Shown here: positions 1-5,661 of the stretch, piece by piece | Layout of the letters: every line of letters begins with the position of its first letter | Numbering within the stretch: the stretch's first letter is position 1 | Source of the DNA: Actinomycetes bacterium | GTDB taxonomy: Bacteria; Actinomycetota; Actinomycetes; Actinomycetales; Microbacteriaceae | Assembly (NCBI GenBank): GCA_023432005.1 | Contig: JAEYVF010000148.1 | Location: 1-5,661, forward strand | Length of the DNA: 5,661 nucleotides | Reading direction: 5' to 3' | Notes under the pieces: model-generated | Seen by the model: only the letters and a program-made list of their open reading frames with translations | Told to the model about the DNA's origin: nothing | Database searches by the model: none | Translations under genes and position numbers: made by a program

Positions 1-1373
1 GCGCGCGTCTGCTCGCCGAGGCGCTCCTCGTGGGCGCCGCGGCGCTCGCGCTCCTGCTGCTGTCCCGTCGCGGGCTCGTGGCCTCCGCGGGCGCGGTCGG
101 CATCGACCCCCTGCTCGCCCTCACGCCCGTGCTGCTCGCGGCCGCCGTGTGCGTGCTCGCGCTCCGGCTCTACCCGATCCCGCTGCGGCTCGTGCTCGAT
201 CGCGTGCGCCGGGGTGACAGCGCCGTCGGGCTCGTCGGCGTCGCCCGCGCGGTGCGCGCACCCGTGTACGGGCCGACAGCGTCGTTCGCGCTCGTGCTCG
301 GCGTCACGGTCGTCGTGTTCTCCTCGGTGCTCGGCACGACGCTCAGCATCGGCGTCACGCGCGCGGCGGCCGCCGAGGCGGGAGCCGACATCCAGGTGCG
401 CGCGGTCGAGATCGCGCCCGAGACCGTGACGGCCGTCGCGCAGCTCGAGGGCGTGCGGGCGGCGGCAGCGCTCACGCGCAGCCCCGGCCTCCAGCTCTCC
501 GACGACCTCGGCACGAGCGGGTTCACGCTCGTGCTCGCCGACACCGCGGCGCTGCACGCCATCCGGCCCGAGCTGCCCGAGCTCGGGGACGAGGTCGACG
601 GCCGCATCCCGGTCGTCGTCTCCCGGGACCTCCGCGGCTCCGCGGGCGGTGACGCCGAGATCGGCGCGACGGGCGTCGCGCTCGTCGCGACGGCCTCCCC
701 CGACGCCCTCCCGGGCGTGACGCGCGACTGGGTGCTCGCGGATGCGCGGTTCGCCGAGCCGCTCGGGCGCGGGACGGTCGTCGCCGGGCGCCTGCTCGTG
801 GCCGTCGACGACCCCGACGAGGTCGAGCGCGTCGCCGCCGCGGTCGCGCGCGCGGTGACCGAGCCGCTGAGCGAGAAGGCGGCGCAGACCGTCGAGGTCA
901 TGACCGCGCGGGGCGTGCTCGAGGACGTGCGCTCCTCACCCGTCATCGGCGGGATCGAGGCGGCGCTGCCCCTCGCCGCAGGATCGGCGCTCGCCCTCAC
1001 CGTGCTCGCCCTCGTGCTCGCGACGCTCGCGGCGGGCGCCGCCCGCGGCCACCTCGTGGGCGTGCTGCGCGTCATCGGCGCCGACCGGCGGCAGCAGCGC
1101 CGCATCCTCGTGTGGGAGTCCGCCCCCGTCGTCGTCGCGTCGATCGTCGTCGGCGTGGCCCTCGGGCTCGCGCTGCCGTTCGTCGTGACCTCCGCCGTCG
1201 ATCTGCGGGCGTTCGTCGGCGGCGAGATCGTGCCGCGCCCCGTCGTCGACCCCCTCGCGGTCGGGCTCGCGGTGCTCGCGGTGCTCGTCGCGGCGGCCGC
1301 GGCGGGAGCCGTCGCCCTCGCACTCGGACGGCGCCTCGCGCCCGCCGCGACGTTCAAGATGGGAGAGAGATGA
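1..1373 (+). CDS. FtsX-like ABC transporter permease, C-terminal part (5' end cut by window)
   Basis: This is the membrane subunit of a MacB/LolCE/FtsX-type (type VII) ABC system. These systems usually work as mechanotransducers or move lipids, lipoproteins or peptides at the membrane rather than importing solutes. The frame is open from the first full codon (position 3), giving 456 visible residues, so the gene starts upstream; the GTG at 30 is internal. Numbering from position 3, hydrophobic segments lie near residues 7-21, 37-56, 93-117, 321-345, 374-398 and 417-441. A soluble, extracytoplasmic domain of about 200 residues lies between the third and fourth. The cytoplasmic loop at about 349-373, containing GVLRVIGADRRQQRRILVWE, is the typical FtsX coupling loop that contacts the ATPase. 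Two helices before the last four-helix FtsX unit suggest a double-FtsX, ten-helix permease whose first half is outside the window. The stop overlaps the next start as ATGA, indicating one operon with the two ATPases. Substrate is unknown. The family call is firm from topology and the loop motif. Confidence 0.88.
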   Translation, partial: ARLLAEALLVGAAALALLLLSRRGLVASAGAVGIDPLLALTPVLLAAAVCVLALRLYPIPLRLVLDRVRRGDSAVGLVGVARAVRAPVYGPTASFALVLGVTVVVFSSVLGTTLSIGVTRAAAAEAGADIQVRAVEIAPETVTAVAQLEGVRAAAALTRSPGLQLSDDLGTSGFTLVLADTAALHAIRPELPELGDEVDGRIPVVVSRDLRGSAGGDAEIGATGVALVATASPDALPGVTRDWVLADARFAEPLGRGTVVAGRLLVAVDDPDEVERVAAAVARAVTEPLSEKAAQTVEVMTARGVLEDVRSSPVIGGIEAALPLAAGSALALTVLALVLATLAAGAARGHLVGVLRVIGADRRQQRRILVWESAPVVVASIVVGVALGLALPFVVTSAVDLRAFVGGEIVPRPVVDPLAVGLAVLAVLVAAAAAGAVALALGRRLAPAATFKMGER

Positions 1374-2254
1374 ACCCCCACATCCGCTGCACCGACCTCG
1401 TGCGCATCTTCTCGGCGGAGGGCGTCGAGGTGCAGGCCCTGCAGGGTCTCACCCTCGCCGTCGAGCGCGGGGAGCTCACGGCGATCGTCGGCGCCTCCGG
1501 CTCGGGGAAGTCCACGCTGCTGTCGATCCTCTCGGGACTCGACGTGCCGACAGCGGGAAGCGCGCACGTCGCGGGGCACGACCTGCTCGCGATGTCCACG
1601 CGCGAGCGCACGCGGTACCGCCGCCACACCGTGGGCTTCGTGTGGCAGCAGACCTCCCGCAACCTGCTCCCCTACCTCACGGCGGTCGAGAACATCGCGA
1701 CCGCCCTCTCCGTCTCCCACACGCCCCGACGCGCGCGGCGGCCGCGGGCGATGGAGCTGCTCGAGCTTATGGGCATCGCCGCCCTCGCCGACCGCCACCC
1801 CGCCGAGATGTCCGGCGGGCAGCAGCAGCGCGTCGCGATCGCCGTGGCGCTCTCCAACTCCCCCGAGGTGATCTTCGCCGACGAGCCGACGGGCGAGCTC
1901 GACGAGGCCAACTCGCAGCTCGTGTTCGACGCGCTCCGCACCGTCAACCGCGAGCTCGGCACGACCGTGCTCATCGTGACGCACGACCAGGCGGTCTCGG
2001 CGCAGGTGCGGCGCACCCTGCAGATCCGCGACGGGCGGATGTCGACCGAGGTGCACCGCAGCACGCGCACCGACGAGCACGGCGTCGAGAGCGTGCACGC
2101 CGAGGAGTACGCGGTGCTCGACCGGGTCGGACGTCTCCAGCTCCCCGAGGAGTACCTGCGGGCGCTCTCCCTGCGGGATCTCGTGCGCCTCGAGCTCGAA
2201 CGCGACCACGTGCAGGTGCATCCGACCGACCACGGGAAGGGGGACGAGCGATGA
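1370..2254 (+). CDS. ABC transporter ATP-binding protein with AbrB-like C-terminal tail
   Basis: Cytoplasmic ATPase of the MacB/LolD (FtsX-associated) ABC family, 294 residues; it should power the permease encoded just upstream. All nucleotide-binding motifs are intact: Walker A GASGSGKST (41-49), Q-loop FVWQQ (90-94), signature MSGGQQQ (147-153), Walker B EVIFADEP with catalytic E172, D-loop ELDEA (176-180) and switch H205. Family members are usually about 220-235 residues. This one has about 70 more after DGRM (221-224): a charged linker, then a segment at about 247-287 (VLDRVGRLQLPEEYLRALSL, later VRLELERDHVQVHP). That segment reads like an AbrB/SpoVT swapped-hairpin element; this is inference from pattern. 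The ATG at 1370 is chosen because it overlaps the permease stop (ATGA) and follows GGGAGAG, and because the ABC fold begins right after it. The longer in-frame extension to 1112 would lie inside the permease and is only arginine-rich shadow. The downstream ATPase overlaps by another ATGA. Confidence 0.93.
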   Translation: MNPHIRCTDLVRIFSAEGVEVQALQGLTLAVERGELTAIVGASGSGKSTLLSILSGLDVPTAGSAHVAGHDLLAMSTRERTRYRRHTVGFVWQQTSRNLLPYLTAVENIATALSVSHTPRRARRPRAMELLELMGIAALADRHPAEMSGGQQQRVAIAVALSNSPEVIFADEPTGELDEANSQLVFDALRTVNRELGTTVLIVTHDQAVSAQVRRTLQIRDGRMSTEVHRSTRTDEHGVESVHAEEYAVLDRVGRLQLPEEYLRALSLRDLVRLELERDHVQVHPTDHGKGDER

Positions 2255-2934
2255 GGCAGCGGATCGTCGCACGCGCCGAAGGACTGCGGCGCAGCTACGG
2301 ACGGGGCGCATCCGTCGTGCACGCCCTCGACGATGTCTCGATCGCGTTGCGCGAGGGCGAGCTCGTCGTGCTGCGCGGCCCATCGGGTGCCGGCAAGACC
2401 ACCCTGCTCAACCTCCTCGGCGGCCTCGACACCGCGGATGCGGGGCGCGTCTGGGTGGGCGAGGTCGAGCTCGGCGCGGCCGACGAAGACGCCCTCGTCG
2501 AGCTCCGGCGCAATGAGCTCGGCTACATCTTCCAGACGTTCGCCCTGCTGCCGGTGCTCTCGGCGCGGGAGAACATCGAGTTGCCGATGCGCCTGCGCGG
2601 CGTTCCGGCGTCCGAGCGCCGACCGCGCACGGACGAGCTGCTCGAGGTCGTGGGGCTCGGCGCGCACGCCGAGCAGCGACCCGGCGAGCTCTCGGGTGGA
2701 CAACAGCAGCGCCTCGGCATCGCCCGCGCGCTCGCCAACGAGCCGCGGCTGCTCATCGCCGACGAGCCGACGGGTCAGCTCGACAGCGCCAACGCGGAGG
2801 CGATGATGACGCTCATCGCCTCGCTCGTGCACAGCCGGGGGGTCGCGGCGATCGTGTCGACGCACGACCCGCGCATGGCGGCGCACGCCGACCGCATCGT
2901 CGACCTGCGCGACGGCAGGCTCGTCGCCGACTGA
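2251..2934 (+). CDS. ABC transporter ATP-binding protein (MacB/LolD-like), second ATPase
   Basis: A second cytoplasmic ATPase of the MacB/LolD class, 227 residues, the normal length for the family and without the tail of its neighbour. Motifs: Walker A GPSGAGKTT (43-51), Q-loop Q95 in GYIFQTFALLP, signature LSGGQQQR (147-154), Walker B LLIADEPTGQLD with catalytic E172, and switch H205 in STHDP. All residues needed for hydrolysis are present, so this is not a degenerate partner. The signature, Walker B and H-loop fall at the same residue numbers as in the preceding ATPase, so the pair are clear paralogs. The ATG at 2251 overlaps the previous stop (ATGA) and follows GGAAGGGGGACGAG, a purine-rich ribosome site; this rules out the longer in-frame reading from 1642. 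It is the last gene of the operon in view and ends 15 bp before the convergent clpX stop. It could form a heterodimer with the first ATPase under the shared permease, or each could serve a different partner; the sequence cannot decide. Confidence 0.93.
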   Translation: MRQRIVARAEGLRRSYGRGASVVHALDDVSIALREGELVVLRGPSGAGKTTLLNLLGGLDTADAGRVWVGEVELGAADEDALVELRRNELGYIFQTFALLPVLSARENIELPMRLRGVPASERRPRTDELLEVVGLGAHAEQRPGELSGGQQQRLGIARALANEPRLLIADEPTGQLDSANAEAMMTLIASLVHSRGVAAIVSTHDPRMAAHADRIVDLRDGRLVAD

Positions 2935-2949
2935 TCAGCAGGCGCGCGG

Positions 2950-4227
<1,278 letters not shown>

Positions 4228-4234
4228 CCCGGTC

Positions 4235-4242
4235 TCCCCTCC
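4235..4242 (-). promoter_or_regulatory. Shine-Dalgarno site of clpX
   Basis: On the minus strand this reads GGAGGGGA, close to ideal anti-16S complementarity, with seven bases between it and the clpX ATG. It fixes the clpX start at 4227 against the much longer open frame that continues upstream. Confidence 0.8.
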
Positions 4243-4256
4243 GAAGCGGTACCGAG

Positions 4257-4262
4257 AGCCTA
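4257..4262 (-). promoter_or_regulatory. Putative -10 box of clpX
   Basis: On the minus strand this reads TAGGCT within GGTTAGGCT, matching the actinobacterial TANNNT -10 pattern. It is one of the few TA-containing spots in the region. It would place the transcript start near 4250, giving a leader of about 23 bases that contains the ribosome site. I see no good TTGAC-like -35 at 16-19 bases; instead the GGACCTTCG copy (plus strand 4284-4292) lies there. I saw no clear ClgR operator and no CIRCE element. Confidence 0.4.
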
Positions 4263-4351
4263 ACCCGTCCCGGTGACGGAGGTGGACCTTCGCACGTTTC
4301 CCGTGTCGGCGCGCCGCCCCCGGTTCGCGTGGCACGCATCCGGGGGTGAGA

Positions 4352-4365
4352 GGGACCTTCGTCCC
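4352..4365 (+). promoter_or_regulatory. GGGAC-N4-GTCCC palindrome, DosR/DevR-like operator core
   Basis: The site reads GGGAC CTTC GTCCC: two perfect 5-base inverted arms with a 4-base spacer. This is the same geometry and arm sequence as the core of the mycobacterial DosR/DevR box (TTSGGGACTWWAGTCCCSAA). The outer TTS/SAA flanks and the TWWA centre are not conserved here. It spans about -38 to -25 relative to the predicted start of the gene at 4390, where a NarL/LuxR-type activator would touch RNA polymerase and stand in for a missing -35 box. The arms and spacing are seen; binding by a DosR-family regulator is inferred. It could instead bind another dyad-recognising regulator. Confidence 0.45.
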
Positions 4366-4377
4366 GCGTGTCGCGAC

Positions 4378-4383
4378 TACCCT
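4378..4383 (+). promoter_or_regulatory. Putative -10 box of a leaderless transcript
   Basis: TACCCT fits the TANNNT actinobacterial -10 pattern and lies six bases before the A of the ATG at 4390, so transcription would begin at or next to the start codon. The only Shine-Dalgarno-like run, GGAG at 4384-4387, leaves just two bases before the ATG, too close to work well. This favours a leaderless mRNA. No convincing TTGAC-like -35 is present. Confidence 0.5.
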
Positions 4384-4389
4384 GGAGCC

Positions 4390-4989
4390 ATGTCCCCGAG
4401 AGCCGCTCGCCTCCTGCGCGGCGCGCTGCTCGGCGGCGTCGCGACGGTGCTCGCCGCGGCCTCCCACCTCGTCGCCGGCGGCCCGGCCCCCGCAGGTGTC
4501 GCCCTCCTGCTCGGCGGCGTGTTCGCGACAGCGGTCGGCACCGTCGCCGTGGGCCGTGCGCGCGAGGGCCGCCGCGCGCTCACGCTCCCCCGCACGATCG
4601 CGGGCGTCGCGGTCTCGCAGCTCGCCTTCCACCTCGTCTTCTCGCTGCTGGGCCAGGGCGCATCCGTCGCGGTCTCGGGCCACCACGGCGGCCTCGTCGC
4701 CCTCGCGTCCGATCCCGGCGCCGCCGTGGTGCAGGGCGGCGCCGGCATGTGGGCGGCCCACCTCGTGGCCGGGGTGCTCACCGTGCTCTACCTGCGCCAC
4801 CTCGAGGGCCGCGTGTGGGCCGTGCTCGCACGGTTCGGCGGCTTCCTCGTGCGCGCGCTGCTCATCGTGACGGCCTCCGCGCCCGACGCACCCCGGATGC
4901 CGCTCGCGCGTCCCGTGCGCGACGGCGCGGCATCCGCTCTCCTCGCGGCGATCTCCCGACGCGGTCCGCCCGCGGTCTCCCGCGCCTGA
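4390..4989 (+). CDS. Four-helix membrane protein, histidine-bearing, upstream of a YcnI-like gene
   Basis: An integral membrane protein of 199 residues; I do not recognise a named family. Hydrophobic segments lie at about 12-30, 33-55, 69-89 and 120-137, followed by a basic, partly amphipathic tail of about 60 residues. Histidines sit in or at the ends of the helices: H26 (ASHLVAGG), H81 (AFHLVFS), H98 and H99 (SGHHGG, in the loop before helix 4), H124 (AAHLVAGV) and H137 (YLRHLEG), with M120 nearby. SHLVAG and AHLVAG in helices 1 and 4 are a small internal echo, perhaps from an old two-helix duplication. The next gene, 67 bp on, is a secreted YcnI/DUF1775 protein, a family linked to copper, so a role in copper or haem handling at the membrane is plausible but inferred. 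The ATG at 4390 is preferred because a -10 box lies just before it and the first helix starts right after it. The longer GTG reading from 4273 would cross the regulatory palindrome and add a non-hydrophobic stretch. Confidence 0.8.
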   Translation: MSPRAARLLRGALLGGVATVLAAASHLVAGGPAPAGVALLLGGVFATAVGTVAVGRAREGRRALTLPRTIAGVAVSQLAFHLVFSLLGQGASVAVSGHHGGLVALASDPGAAVVQGGAGMWAAHLVAGVLTVLYLRHLEGRVWAVLARFGGFLVRALLIVTASAPDAPRMPLARPVRDGAASALLAAISRRGPPAVSRA

Positions 4990-4990
4990 C

Positions 4991-5005
4991 GCCGGCCCGC
5001 CCGGC
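4991..5005 (+). other. Small GC hairpin just after the membrane-protein stop
   Basis: GCCGG-CCCGC-CCGGC is a perfect 5-bp stem with a 5-base loop, starting two bases after the stop codon, inside the 67-bp gap to the YcnI-like gene. There is no T-tract, so it is unlikely to be a strong terminator. It could trim or stabilise the transcript or weakly attenuate the downstream gene, or be a chance product of very high GC. Confidence 0.25.
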
Positions 5006-5047
5006 CGCCGTCGGCGTGCACGCGACCGCATCCCGAACCACTTCGTC

Positions 5048-5052
5048 AGGAG
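5048..5052 (+). promoter_or_regulatory. Shine-Dalgarno site of the YcnI-like gene
   Basis: AGGAG (within CAGGAGA) with four bases between it and the ATG at 5057. It supports that start and shows that this gene, unlike its upstream neighbour, uses ordinary ribosome-site initiation. That fits co-transcription from the upstream promoter; I see no obvious separate -10 box in the 67-bp gap. Confidence 0.7.
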
Positions 5053-5056
5053 ACCC

Positions 5057-5661
5057 ATGTCCCGCACCCACCGCCGCGCCACCGCGGCCCTCGCCGCCGC
5101 CATCGCGACGGCAGGCCTCACGCTCGCCGCACCGCTCACCGCGAGCGCCCACGTCACGTTCGACGAGAACACCGCCGAGGCCGGCAGCTACGCCCTGTTG
5201 ACCCTCAAGGCGCCCAACGAGTCGGCGACCGCCGCGACCGTGGCGATCACCCTCACGCTGCCCTCCGACACGCCCTTCACGAGCGTTCGCACCGTCCCCG
5301 TCGCCGGCTGGGCGGCCGAGCTCGTGCGCGAGCCGCTGCCCGAGCCCGTGACCCTCGGCGGCACCGAGATCACGGAGGCGGTCACCCGCATCGTGTGGAC
5401 GGCGCAGGACGGCGTCGGCATCCGCGACGGCGAGCTCGGGCTCTTCCCCGTCTCGCTCGGCCCCGTGCCCGACACCGGCTCGATCGTGCTGCCCGTCGAC
5501 CAGGGCTACGACGACGGGACCGTCGTCTCGTGGGCCGACACCGCCGAGGGCGCCGAGCACCCCGCGCCCGTGCTCTACATCGCCGACGCGCCGCCGGCCG
5601 ATGACCATCACGGCGACGAGCACGCCGCGCCCGCGGTCACGAGCGCGCCCGACGCGTCGCG
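5057..5661 (+). CDS. YcnI family (DUF1775) secreted copper-associated protein, 3' end cut by window
   Basis: An exported protein of the YcnI/DUF1775 family; 201 full residues are visible and the frame is still open at the window end. A Sec-type signal peptide is clear: a basic start (MSRTHRR), a hydrophobic Ala/Leu core at about 9-26, and cleavage after ASA (29-31). The mature chain would then begin at H32 (HVTFDEN), the usual YcnI pattern. In characterised YcnI the N-terminal histidine helps bind copper through a mono-histidine brace, with an acidic residue and a tryptophan nearby; candidates here are E37 or E41, and W84 (VAGWAAEL), W114 (RIVWTA) or W159. The beta-rich DUF1775 body runs to about 175. 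A metal-ligand-like acidic/histidine run, DDHHGDEH (182-189), then an Ala/Pro-rich stretch follow. Many actinobacterial members end in a membrane anchor, which would be beyond the window. The twin arginines at 6-7 lack the rest of a Tat motif. AGGAG before 5057 fixes the start. A copC- or Sco-like gene may follow; not visible. Confidence 0.88.
   Translation, partial: MSRTHRRATAALAAAIATAGLTLAAPLTASAHVTFDENTAEAGSYALLTLKAPNESATAATVAITLTLPSDTPFTSVRTVPVAGWAAELVREPLPEPVTLGGTEITEAVTRIVWTAQDGVGIRDGELGLFPVSLGPVPDTGSIVLPVDQGYDDGTVVSWADTAEGAEHPAPVLYIADAPPADDHHGDEHAAPAVTSAPDAS

Noticed and set aside
961..1320. Apparent repeats of GTGCTCGCG/CTCGCG in the permease
   Set aside because: Explained by codon bias for Val, Leu and Ala in membrane helices; no regular period or conserved unit.
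1112..1369. N-terminal extension of the first ATPase
   Set aside because: Arginine-rich shadow of the permease frame. The ATG at 1370 with the ATGA overlap gives a normal ABC N-terminus.
1642..2250. N-terminal extension of the second ATPase
   Set aside because: Shadow of the first ATPase. The ABC fold starts at the ATG at 2251, which has a good ribosome site and an ATGA overlap.
170..2383. Long 737-residue open frame on the minus strand opposite the ABC genes
   Set aside because: Low-complexity, arginine/serine/threonine-rich protein with no recognisable domain, exactly antisense to three well-supported genes. Typical high-GC shadow.
4293..4305. CACG-N5-CGTG inverted repeat in the divergent region
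   Set aside because: Only 4-bp arms, expected often by chance at this composition; no matching known operator.
4273..4389. GTG start extending the membrane protein by 39 residues
   Set aside because: It would run through the regulatory palindrome and the -10 box, and adds a polar stretch before the first helix.
4228..5172. In-frame upstream extension of clpX to a 740-residue protein
   Set aside because: ClpX begins at MARIGESADLLKCSFC behind a strong ribosome site. The extra stretch is composition-driven and antisense to the membrane-protein and YcnI-like genes.

Overview
The window is very GC-rich, with C or G at almost every third codon position. Together with the gene content, this points to a high-GC actinobacterium, most likely order Micrococcales and probably family Microbacteriaceae. 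The supporting genes are FtsX/MacB-type ABC genes with a 'GFVWQQTSRNLLPYL'-style ATPase, an actinobacterial-length ClpX, and a leaderless gene beside a YcnI/DUF1775 protein. The family placement is inference from composition and gene style, not from a marker gene.

Layout. (1) Positions 1-2934, plus strand: the end of an ABC export or membrane-remodelling operon. It holds the C-terminal part of an FtsX-like permease (cut by the window start) followed by two different ATP-binding proteins. Both junctions are 4-bp ATGA overlaps, so the three proteins are probably translationally coupled. The first ATPase carries an extra C-terminal tail of about 70 residues that reads like an AbrB/SpoVT swapped-hairpin element. 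(2) Positions 2950-4227, minus strand: a complete clpX, the AAA+ unfoldase of the ClpXP protease, converging on the ABC operon with only 15 bp between the two stop codons. (3) Positions 4228-4389: a 162-bp divergent control region. It has a Shine-Dalgarno and -10 for clpX, a leaderless-type promoter for the gene on the right, and a perfect GGGAC-N4-GTCCC palindrome like the core of a DosR/DevR dormancy-regulon box. (4) Positions 4390-5661, plus strand: a four-helix membrane protein with several histidines in or near its membrane segments. It is followed by a secreted YcnI/DUF1775 protein whose predicted mature N-terminus is histidine; this gene is cut by the window end. The pair resembles the start of a periplasmic or cell-surface copper-handling locus.

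How the parts work together. The ABC genes form one transporter unit. ClpX is housekeeping proteolysis, and no clpP lies next to it in this window. The right-hand pair probably handles copper outside the cytoplasm. The palindrome position suggests control of the copper pair, and perhaps clpX, by a NarL/LuxR-type response regulator; this is a hypothesis. I found no RNA genes, CRISPR arrays, insertion sequences or other mobile elements, and no clear evidence of an entirely new system. The points most worth following up are the palindrome in the divergent region and the AbrB-like tail on the ABC ATPase.
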